Below, piece after piece: positions 18,382-24,130 of a DNA stretch of 37,664 bases. The number at the start of each line of letters is the position of its first letter. The stretch's first letter is position 1. Below the pieces are notes generated by a model. That model was not told the origin of the DNA. It ran no database searches and saw only the letters and a list, made by a program, of their open reading frames with translations. Source of the DNA: Deltaproteobacteria bacterium. GTDB taxonomy: Bacteria; Desulfobacterota; Desulfobulbia; Desulfobulbales; Desulfurivibrionaceae. The DNA is taken from contig DUZW01000030.1 in NCBI GenBank assembly GCA_013349295.1, positions 1 to 37,664 on the forward strand, in the 5' to 3' direction. The position numbers and the translations under genes are program-made.

Positions 18382-18439
18382 TGGTGCCCAGGACGAAAAT
18401 CGAACTCGTACGGAGTTGCCTCCGAGGGATTTCAAATCC
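18382..18439 (-). pseudogene. 3'-half tRNA-Leu fragment, candidate attachment-site scar
   Basis: 58 bp matching the 3' half of tRNA-Leu(TAA) at 19415-19472 in 53 positions. The match includes the encoded CCA, acceptor strand, T-arm and variable arm, and stops around the anticodon loop. There is no D-arm or 5' acceptor strand, so it cannot be a functional tRNA. The variable-arm stem differs from the intact gene by a paired G-C to A-T change that preserves pairing. Confidence 0.85.
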
Positions 18440-18683
18440 TCCCTATGGCCATTTGACAAATCCAACAACTCACTGATTTTACGACGAAAAATACTTAAAG
18501 ATTTTCCAACTTTTCCAACCCCAGATCGCTTCAAAAATTCGAGTTCAAGATCCGAATGTTATTGATTTAGTATCATCCACCATCTCAGGATCCGAAGACG
18601 AATTTCTTTTAATTTATTGAGGGGCAATTGTCAATCTGCGATAAAAACGAACCGATTGCTGACAAAATTGACGCTCGAGGGGC

Positions 18684-18728
18684 TTTACATTATCAACAAT
18701 ACCATCTACAGTGCTATTAATAGTTGAT
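18684..18728 (+). promoter_or_regulatory. toxin-antitoxin promoter with inverted-repeat operator
   Basis: TTTACA (18684-18689), 17-bp spacer, TACAGT (18707-18712). ATCAAC (18692-18697) and GTTGAT (18723-18728) form an inverted repeat around the -10, a plausible site for autoregulation by the antitoxin. Confidence 0.5.
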
Positions 18729-18764
18729 TAAGCGTACTACAAAGAATACCAAGGAGAAGTTGTC

Positions 18765-19022
18765 ATGCCTAACATATCTGCCAATGACCTGAAGACAAAA
18801 GGTGTTTCCGCCATTGAGGCCGTCCTTGCCCACCAGCCGGAAGCGGTCATCTCAGTACGCGGCAAGGAACGATTCGTGGTGATGGACATGGAGCGTTACC
18901 ACTACCTGAGGGAGTGCGAGCTGGAATCCGCCCTTGCCCAGACCCGCGCCGACCTCGCCGAAGGCCGCTTTGTCAAGGAAAGCGCCGAAGAACATCTGGC
19001 CCGCCTCAGAGGTGCTGCGTGA
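18765..19022 (+). CDS. Phd/YefM-family antitoxin
   Basis: 85-aa antitoxin. The N-terminal half is a Phd/YefM-type DNA-binding domain (MPNISANDLKTKGVSAIEA, then EAVISVRGKERFVVMDMERY). The C-terminal half is a charged helix for neutralising the toxin (ALAQTRADLAEGRFVKESAEEH). ATG 18765 has AAGGAG about 8 nt upstream. Its stop TGA overlaps the toxin start (GTGA). It is probably autoregulated through the inverted repeat in its promoter. Confidence 0.88.
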   Translation: MPNISANDLKTKGVSAIEAVLAHQPEAVISVRGKERFVVMDMERYHYLRECELESALAQTRADLAEGRFVKESAEEHLARLRGAA

Positions 19023-19294
19023 GCTGGTCGCTGGTCTTTACCGAGCAGTATGAAAAACGCGCCCTGCGATTTTTGAAGCGCCACCCCGAGCTGGAAAAAC
19101 AGTACCTCAAAACACTGCAACTGATGGAAGCCAATCCTTTCCATCCCTCCCTCCGCCTGCATCCTCTCTCCGGGCGTCTCTCGGGTTTACATTCAGTTTC
19201 CATCACCCTCTCTTATCGCATCACCCTTGAGTTTCTGATTCAGGAGCAGGAGATCATCCCGGTAAACGTGGGCGATCACGATTCAGTGTACTGA
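19019..19294 (+). CDS. RelE/YafQ-type toxin
   Basis: 91-aa toxin of the RelE/ParE superfamily; relatives cleave mRNA at the ribosome. The GTG at 19019 overlaps the antitoxin stop (GTGA) with AGAGG just upstream, so translation is coupled. Visible family features: basic N-terminal helices EKRALRFLKRHPELEKQY, then LHPLSGRLSGLHSVSITLSYRITLEF and the ending VNVGDHDSVY. Target and cleavage specificity cannot be read from sequence. Confidence 0.85.
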   Translation: MSWSLVFTEQYEKRALRFLKRHPELEKQYLKTLQLMEANPFHPSLRLHPLSGRLSGLHSVSITLSYRITLEFLIQEQEIIPVNVGDHDSVY

Positions 19295-19370
19295 GCGGCG
19301 CGAAACATCATATCCATACCCACTGACGGACACGGCACTTTCTTCATAATGCTTACATATTTTTCACAAC

Positions 19371-19406
19371 AAAAAAGGGTTTCAAGACCATCGCCTTGAA
19401 ACCCTT
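19371..19406 (-). terminator. Rho-independent terminator of tRNA-Leu
   Basis: Perfect 12-bp stem (AAGGGTTTCAAG with CTTGAAACCCTT), 8-nt loop, then a T-run on the minus strand. It lies just downstream of the tRNA. Confidence 0.92.
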
Positions 19407-19414
19407 ACTATAAA

Positions 19415-19501
19415 TGGTGCCCAGGACGAGAATCGAACTCGTACGGGGTTGCCCCCGAGGGATTTTAAGTCCCTTGCGTCTACCAGTTCCGCCACCCAGG
19501 C
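19415..19501 (-). tRNA. tRNA-Leu (anticodon TAA)
   Basis: 87 nt with encoded CCA and a long variable arm (CGGGG-TTGC-CCCCG), as expected for a class II tRNA. The anticodon stem-loop is AGGGA-CTTAAAA-TCCCT; acceptor GCCTGGG pairs with CCTGGGC. Confidence 0.97.
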
Positions 19502-19523
19502 AAGCGTATTTAGATCAAAGGGC

Positions 19524-19552
19524 GATGTACCATATCACCCTGCAAAAATCAA
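19524..19552 (-). promoter_or_regulatory. promoter of tRNA-Leu
   Basis: TTGATT (complement of 19547-19552), 17-bp spacer, TACATC (complement of 19524-19529), about 23 bp before the tRNA 5' end. Confidence 0.5.
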
Positions 19553-19600
19553 CAGCCATCCGCCGAGCCCATCGTACACCAATGCCTTTTTACCCGGACT

Positions 19601-20206
19601 CTAGTGCTGCTCCGCAAAATACTGAACCCGATAGGTAAACACCTCAAGACTCCCTGTTTTCCAAGCATCGGCGGGCAACCCGGCCTTCCGGCAGAGATGA
19701 GTTAAAAAATCATCGGTTCGGGGCAGTTGCTCCCAGACCTGCGGGAGAAAGGTGGCGCCTTGCGCCCCCTTTCGAATAATGACCCCATCGATCCCGACCT
19801 GCAAAGTGTTGACTAAATCCTCAGGAGTCGCATAGGCCAAGGGCGTCGGCTCGCTCAGGATGCTGACCTCCAACTCGATTGCGGCGAGTTCATTTTTTTC
19901 CACCGGCCTGAACCGGGAATCGTCAAATGCGGCATGGAGGGCATTGCGCTTCACGCCCTCGACAATGGAGTCAACAGCGACAAGACTGCCGATGCAGCCG
20001 CGCAATTCATCATGTTTTTTCAGGGTGACAAAGGTACCCTGCTTGTGCTGCAGCTCCTGATCCAGCAATCGGGCCGCGATATCGCCCTCCGGCTCATGAA
20101 CCTCCAAGCCGAGTTGCCGGGCAATGGTCTCCCGCGCCAGCCAGAGCAGCGCTTTCCCCTGTTCCTCCGTCAGACCTTCAGCCTGTGCGCCTTGATGGTT
20201 TGCCAT
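19601..20206 (-). CDS. AMMECR1-domain protein (AmmeMemoRadiSam system protein A type)
   Basis: 201-aa cytosolic protein consisting of one AMMECR1 domain, with the hallmark LRGCIGSL near residues 69-76 and DSRFRPVEKNEL after it. In many genomes this domain travels with a Memo-like protein and a radical SAM enzyme, but neither is adjacent here. Biochemical function is not established. ATG 20206 has AAGGAG 6 nt upstream; the longer upstream frame is unsupported. Divergent from the cytochrome c gene, with a palindrome between them. Confidence 0.9.
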   Translation of the reverse strand: MANHQGAQAEGLTEEQGKALLWLARETIARQLGLEVHEPEGDIAARLLDQELQHKQGTFVTLKKHDELRGCIGSLVAVDSIVEGVKRNALHAAFDDSRFRPVEKNELAAIELEVSILSEPTPLAYATPEDLVNTLQVGIDGVIIRKGAQGATFLPQVWEQLPRTDDFLTHLCRKAGLPADAWKTGSLEVFTYRVQYFAEQH

Positions 20207-20245
20207 GCGCAGCTCCTTTGTTCTTTCTTTTTCCCTGCATCCCCT

Positions 20246-20267
20246 TTCAAAGTACAGTAACTTTGAA
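20246..20267. promoter_or_regulatory. palindrome in ammecr1/cytochrome intergenic region
   Basis: TTCAAAGT (20246-20253), 6 nt, ACTTTGAA (20260-20267): a perfect 8-bp inverted repeat between divergent genes, a plausible operator. No regulator is known. Confidence 0.4.
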
Positions 20268-20344
20268 CAGTGAAAAAAGCATAGCACTTTTCCGCGAAAG
20301 AATGTTCGCCCAACCAAAATGATTCAGTGGAGAAATTGCCCGGC

Positions 20345-20707
20345 ATGAAAATGATCAGCACCTTACTGGCTGCATTTACTGTCTTTCTTGCCGCCACGGG
20401 CGACTGCCTTGGCGGGGATGCCGGGCACGGGAAACTGCTTTTTGAAAGTCCTGCCCTCGGGGGCGGCACCTCCGGCAAAACCTGCCTCACCTGTCATGAA
20501 CATGGTCGGGATCTCAGCCCGGAAACCCTCAAGAGAAAAACCTACCTTGTCATGGGCAACCCCGTCACCACCCTTGCCGGGGTCATCAACTTCTGCATCG
20601 AGGTAACCTTGCGCGGCGAGGCAATTCCGGAAAACAGCACGGAGATGAACGATCTTATCGCCTACCTGCCTGTTTTTATCGCGAACACCGGCGGCAAGGG
20701 CCAATAA
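20345..20707 (+). CDS. monoheme cytochrome c, periplasmic
   Basis: 120-aa exported cytochrome. The signal peptide MKMISTLLAAFTVFLAATG is followed by a single CLTCH heme-binding motif near residue 47. A later Met (in YLVMGNP or STEMND) could be the axial ligand. It resembles small electron carriers of the periplasm; partner unknown. ATG 20345 is chosen for the signal peptide; GTG 20327 and ATG 20351 are alternatives, and the Shine-Dalgarno (GGAG) is distant. A bidirectional terminator follows the stop. Confidence 0.82.
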   Translation: MKMISTLLAAFTVFLAATGDCLGGDAGHGKLLFESPALGGGTSGKTCLTCHEHGRDLSPETLKRKTYLVMGNPVTTLAGVINFCIEVTLRGEAIPENSTEMNDLIAYLPVFIANTGGKGQ

Positions 20708-20736
20708 AAAACCCCGACCAAAGCCGGGGTTTTTTT
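20706..20736. terminator. bidirectional Rho-independent terminator
   Basis: CCCCG/CGGGG core (20712-20716 with 20725-20729), extended by A6/T6 on the flanks, with an 8-nt loop. It serves the cytochrome gene on the plus strand and the selenoprotein gene on the minus strand. Confidence 0.92.
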
Positions 20737-20760
20737 CACAACACATTCAAAACGAAACAA

Positions 20761-21111
20761 TCAACAACCGCAGGAACCGCCGCTCCCGCCACTGCCGCAG
20801 GAACTGCCGCAGCTGCCACCACGGCCGCCGAGAGGATTGGCCGAAGAGATGCCAAACCCGGAACGGGGTCCGGCCTCGATGAAGTCTACCTTGATGACTC
20901 CGCACTGATTGCTGAGATTATTATCGAGGAGGAATTTAATTCCACCATGTTCAAACGTCGCATCATTTTCTTTTGGCTCATCCAGAGCCAATCCCAAAGA
21001 GGGGCCTGCTCAGCCACCCTGCATCAACGCAACACGTACGGCAGATTCGATATTATTATCGGCCAGGTACGCTTTCAGTTTGATAACCGCCTGCTCTGTT
21101 ACTTCAAGCAT
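20761..21111 (-). CDS. HesB/IscA-like selenoprotein (in-frame UGA read as Sec)
   Basis: 116-residue protein with Sec at position 34. Translation from ATG 21111 (GAGGAG upstream) reads MLEVTEQAVIKLKAYLADNN and reaches QGG-UGA-AGPSLGLALDEP, then continues in frame to a TGA at 20761. The UGA replaces the conserved first Cys of A-type (IscA/HesB) Fe-S carriers. Another Cys lies in SNQCGV and the C-terminus is a Gly/Ser/Cys tail with five cysteines (SCGSSC, SCGC). HesB-like selenoproteins are known in deltaproteobacteria. A SECIS-like hairpin follows the UGA, and selB is in the window. Automated calling would truncate this gene to the part after the UGA. Confidence 0.9.
20973..20991 (-). promoter_or_regulatory. 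bacterial SECIS-like hairpin
   Basis: Perfect 7-bp stem TTGGCTC/GAGCCAA with apical loop TGGAT, starting 18 nt after the UGA codon. Distance, short stem and a G in the first loop positions fit bacterial SECIS rules. Confidence 0.8.
21010..21012 (-). other. selenocysteine codon (UGA, residue 34)
   Basis: In-frame TGA at codon 34, at the conserved Cys position of the HesB/IscA fold (GG-x-AGPSLGLALDEP). Both flanks are in the same frame and resemble the family. Confidence 0.88.
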
Positions 21112-21138
21112 CCTATGATCTCCTCGTCAAATGGTTCA

Positions 21139-21166
21139 TAAAAAAATATCCGGCTCAGAAGGCCGG
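21139..21166 (-). promoter_or_regulatory. terminator-like hairpin in the selenoprotein gene leader
   Basis: CCGGC/GCCGG stem (21150-21154 with 21162-21166), followed on the minus strand by ATATTTTTTTA, about 30 nt before the start codon. No upstream gene needs it, so attenuation of the leader is plausible. An identical 18-nt arm occurs in the lysC leader. Confidence 0.6.
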
Positions 21167-21201
21167 CAAGAAAAAATAATTTCAGCTTTTCCTTATTTGA
21201 C

Positions 21202-21230
21202 AAATTAAGAAATATAGCCGCATAAGTCAA
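21202..21230 (-). promoter_or_regulatory. promoter of the selenoprotein gene
   Basis: TTGACT (complement of 21225-21230), 17-bp spacer, TAATTT (complement of 21202-21207). A predicted leader of about 85 nt contains the terminator-like hairpin. Confidence 0.5.
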
Positions 21231-21245
21231 GACTGGTTTTTTGTT

Positions 21246-21273
21246 TTGCTCTCCGCCGGATTCACGCTATAAC
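21246..21273 (+). promoter_or_regulatory. possible promoter of pfkA
   Basis: TTGCTC (21246-21251), 16-bp spacer, TATAAC (21268-21273), about 60 bp before the start codon. Confidence 0.45.
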
Positions 21274-21335
21274 TGTGATAAGATTTTCTTTAACAAACAG
21301 AGGTTGTTACTCAGTCACAGTACGAGGTCGAACAG

Positions 21336-22430
21336 ATGAAAAAAATCGTCATTTCCACCGGCGGCGGCGACGCTCCGGGCCTGAACGCTGTCATCTACGC
21401 TGTAACCAAATCCGCCCAATACCGGGGCTGGGAGGTCTATGGCAGTCACGGCGGCTACAAAGGGCTGCTCGACCCGGACGAACTTGTCCGCCTCACCCCG
21501 GAGATGGTTGAAGACATCACCCCCACCGGCGGCACGATCCTCGGCTCCACCAACAAGGGCAACCCCTTTGCCATGCCCGTCGAAAATCTGGCCGGCGAGG
21601 TGCAGCTTCGCGATGTTTCCGACAGGGTCATGCAGACCTTTACCCGCATGGGCTTTTCCTGCCATATTGCCGTGGGCGGCGACGGCAGCTTGGAGATCGC
21701 CCACCGTTTTGCCACGGAAAAAGGGATGCCGGTGATCGGAGTGCCCAAGACCATCGACAACGACCTGCAGGCCACCCACAGAACCTTTGGCTGCGACACC
21801 GCCGTGGCCACGGCAACCGATGCCATTGACAAGCTCCATTCCACCGCCAAGTCCCATGACCGGGTTCTGGTGGTCGAGGTCATGGGGAGGGATTCCGGCT
21901 GGATCGCCATCAACTCCGGAATCTCCGGCTGCGCCGATGTCATCCTCATCCCGGAGATCCCCTTTGACATGGATAAGGTCTGCGACAAGATCAACGACAA
22001 CGAGCTGCATCACAAACATTACGCCATTGTCGTGGTGGCCGAGGGCGCCAGGGCCAAAAACGCCGAGGTCATCCACAAAGCCACGGACGAGTGTGCGGTA
22101 GGTCGACAGGAGGTGCTGCTGGGCGGAGTAGGCGAGTGGGTGGCGCAACAGATTCGGAAAAAAACCGGCAAGGATACCCGCTCCCTTGTGCTGGGGCACT
22201 TGCAGCGCGGCGGCTCCCCTACCACCTTCGACCGGATGCTCGCTCTGCGCTTTGGCGGCGCGGCTGTGCGGTTGGCCGAACAGGAAATTTTCGACCACAT
22301 GGTAGCCCTGTCCGCCACGGATATCATCGCCGTGCCTCTGGCCGAGGCGGTGAAAGCCAGGAAAAAGGTACCGCTGGACAGCGACAAGATCCTGACCGCA
22401 AGGGAAATCGGCATCTGCCTTGGGGATTAA
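21336..22430 (+). CDS. 6-phosphofructokinase (mixed-signature type)
   Basis: Phosphorylates fructose 6-phosphate to the 1,6-bisphosphate in glycolysis. 364 aa. Motifs: TGGGDAPGLNA (8-18), GGDGSLE, PKTIDND, EVMGRDSGW, GHLQRGGSPT. At the positions equivalent to E. coli PFK 104 and 124 it has Gly (GGDGS) and Lys (PKTIDND). Gly104 is the ATP-type residue while Lys124 is usual in PPi-dependent enzymes; proteins with this Gly/Lys pair form their own PFK subgroup, so the phosphoryl donor should be left open. ATG 21336 has GAGG about 9 nt upstream. It stands alone and converges on the HNH gene. Confidence 0.93.
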   Translation: MKKIVISTGGGDAPGLNAVIYAVTKSAQYRGWEVYGSHGGYKGLLDPDELVRLTPEMVEDITPTGGTILGSTNKGNPFAMPVENLAGEVQLRDVSDRVMQTFTRMGFSCHIAVGGDGSLEIAHRFATEKGMPVIGVPKTIDNDLQATHRTFGCDTAVATATDAIDKLHSTAKSHDRVLVVEVMGRDSGWIAINSGISGCADVILIPEIPFDMDKVCDKINDNELHHKHYAIVVVAEGARAKNAEVIHKATDECAVGRQEVLLGGVGEWVAQQIRKKTGKDTRSLVLGHLQRGGSPTTFDRMLALRFGGAAVRLAEQEIFDHMVALSATDIIAVPLAEAVKARKKVPLDSDKILTAREIGICLGD

Positions 22431-22440
22431 AAGATAGGCG

Positions 22441-22507
22441 CAAGGTTAACGGTGCAAGGTTAAAGGTAAAAGATTTAATTCAAGCCTTTCACCTTGCACC
22501 TTTCACC
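22441..22507. repeat. heptamer-repeat hairpin between pfkA and the HNH gene
   Basis: Left arm units CAAGGTT, AACGGTG, CAAGGTT, AAAGGTA; the right arm is the inverse (CCTTTCACCTTGCACC then TTTCACC). Positions 22451-22466 and 22485-22500 pair in 15 of 16 positions around an 18-nt loop. It lies between convergent genes and overlaps the HNH stop, so it may act as a two-way terminator. The units match the array at 12141-12203. Confidence 0.8.
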
Positions 22508-22799
22508 TTTTCATATACTCATCCCACTCCATGGGCAACATGCTACGCTTCAGATTGTTGCATTCCTTGCAGCAGGTGGCAAGATTTCCCTTGGAACTCG
22601 TCCCTCCCCTGGCCATGGGAACGATATGATCCATGGTGAGCTCCTTGGCCGGGGTCTTTTTGCCGCAATAGTAACAGACCCCAAAGGAGAGCTTGGTCTG
22701 CCACCATCTGCTTTTCCGTATCTCCCTGGCCTTGGCGCGTTCGCGGCGGATTTGCTCATCGTCCACTCCCTCGCCGTACAGATCCCCGCCCGCACTCAT
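22503..22799 (-). CDS. small HNH endonuclease-domain protein
   Basis: 98-aa protein with a zinc-stabilised HNH fold: CYYC, then the DHIVPMARGG core (H and P of the bba-metal motif), the Asn of GNLATCC, and CKEC. A basic helical N-terminus (RRERAKAREIRKS) precedes it. Stand-alone HNH proteins of this size are widespread, and most have no known role. The ATG at 22799 overlaps the folC stop (ATGA), so it is translationally coupled and part of the uvrD-folC transcript. That argues for a housekeeping role over a mobile origin. Confidence 0.88.
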   Translation of the reverse strand: MSAGGDLYGEGVDDEQIRRERAKAREIRKSRWWQTKLSFGVCYYCGKKTPAKELTMDHIVPMARGGTSSKGNLATCCKECNNLKRSMLPMEWDEYMKR

Positions 22800-24130
22800 G
22801 GCGCCACCTCACCGAGAAGGATATTCCGCGCCGCGCCCACCAGATAGAGGGAGCCGGCCACACAGATCAGATCTCCGCCTTTCGCCATATCGGCGGCCAG
22901 GGCCAGGGCCTCTCCAACCGTTGCTGCGCCCATGGCCTTGGCACGTTCTTCTTCGGGCAAGATGGCGACAAACTGCTCCACCGTTGCCGAACGCTCGCTT
23001 TCCGGTCGGGTGAAGATGATTCTCTCCGCAAGAGGGGCTATGGTCATGAGGGTAGCGGCAACATCCTTGTCCGCCATGCAACCCCAGACCAAAATGAGCC
23101 GGTCATGACGAAACTCGCTGACCAATCCATCCCGGAGGCTCTCGACCCCGGCGGGATTGTGAGCCCCATCCAGCAGATAGCGGCGCAGAGAAGCATTCTC
23201 TCCGGCGGCGGTTTCGACGGGACACTCCACCGGGTTCCCGTCCGCAAGGCAAAAATATTCGAGACGACCAGGCCAGGCCACGGAAAGCAACCCTTGCCGT
23301 ATCGCTTCCCCGGTCACCGGCAAAACATCGGATACCATTTCCAGCGCGGCCAGGGCCAGGGCAGCGTTGCCGATCTGGTACGCGCCTTTTAAACGACAAT
23401 GGAGCCCGGCCAGGGAGTGACTCTTGTCAATGCCCCTGTATTCCCAGCTCCCCTCGGAGCCGCGGACCGCATCAAACTCCCTCCCCAGCAAAAACAGGGG
23501 GGCCCGACGCTCCCGGCACGCCTGCTCCACCACGGTCAGGCTTTCGTCCGGACCCAGCCCTGCAACCACGGGCACGGAGGGTTTGACGACCCCGGCCTTT
23601 TCAAAAGCCACGGCAGCCAGGGTGTTGCCGAGATACTGCTCATGATCCATGCTGACATTGGTGATCACACTGACCAGCGGGGTGATCACGTTGGTGGCGT
23701 CAAGCCTGCCGCCCATTCCGACTTCCAGGATAGCCACGTCCACCTGCTCCTCGGCAAACCAGAGCAGGGCCAGAGCCGTGGCAAACTCAAAATAAGTGAT
23801 CTGCCGCTCACCCAGCACCGCGCGGATCACCCCGGCCTGATGGGCGAACGCCTCTTCGGAGATAAACCGCTCATCAATCCGGAACCGCTCCCGCACGCAG
23901 CTCAAGTGCGGCGAGGTATAGAGCCCCACCTTGTACCCTGCCCGGGTCAGGATGGTCCGCAGGGTCGTTGAGACAGAACCCTTGCCGTTGGTGCCGGCGA
24001 CATGCACGAAACGCAAGCCCCGGTGCGGATTGCCCACCGCCTCCAGGAACTGGTTCATGCTTTCAAGCCCCAGCTTGATCTTGAAAAACTGCAGGTTATC
24101 GAGAAAGGTCCAAGCCTCTTTATAATTCAT
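22796..24130 (-). CDS. folC: dihydrofolate synthase / folylpolyglutamate synthase
   Basis: Mur-ligase family enzyme adding glutamate to dihydropteroate and folates. 444 aa. Motifs: GTNGKGS (46-52) P-loop, SPHL, ITNVSMDHEQYLG, the E-rich metal region EVGMGGRLDATN, and DGAHNPAG in the C-terminal domain. Its ATG shares the A of the uvrD stop (TAATG), and its own stop overlaps the HNH start, so all three genes are tightly coupled. Confidence 0.95.
   Translation of the reverse strand: MNYKEAWTFLDNLQFFKIKLGLESMNQFLEAVGNPHRGLRFVHVAGTNGKGSVSTTLRTILTRAGYKVGLYTSPHLSCVRERFRIDERFISEEAFAHQAGVIRAVLGERQITYFEFATALALLWFAEEQVDVAILEVGMGGRLDATNVITPLVSVITNVSMDHEQYLGNTLAAVAFEKAGVVKPSVPVVAGLGPDESLTVVEQACRERRAPLFLLGREFDAVRGSEGSWEYRGIDKSHSLAGLHCRLKGAYQIGNAALALAALEMVSDVLPVTGEAIRQGLLSVAWPGRLEYFCLADGNPVECPVETAAGENASLRRYLLDGAHNPAGVESLRDGLVSEFRHDRLILVWGCMADKDVAATLMTIAPLAERIIFTRPESERSATVEQFVAILPEEERAKAMGAATVGEALALAADMAKGGDLICVAGSLYLVGAARNILLGEVAP

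Larger units (their letters stand above)
18382..19501. mobile_element. candidate tRNA-Leu-associated islet, about 1.1 kb
   Basis: Intact tRNA-Leu at the right end, a 3'-half tRNA copy at the left end, and a toxin-antitoxin operon between. This is the classic arrangement left by site-specific integration into a tRNA 3' end. No integrase is present, so it would be a remnant or a trans-mobilised islet. Positions 18440-18764 (325 bp) hold no gene that I can support, only AT-rich sequence and the toxin-antitoxin promoter near their end. Confidence 0.6.

Noticed and set aside
18382..18475. Functional tRNA with anticodon UGA
   Set aside because: Only the 3' half is tRNA-like; the D-arm and 5' acceptor strand are missing and the anticodon stem is mismatched.
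20761..20997. Short HesB-like gene starting after the UGA
   Set aside because: It would lack the N-terminal third of the fold and a Shine-Dalgarno; reading the UGA as Sec gives a complete protein with a good start.
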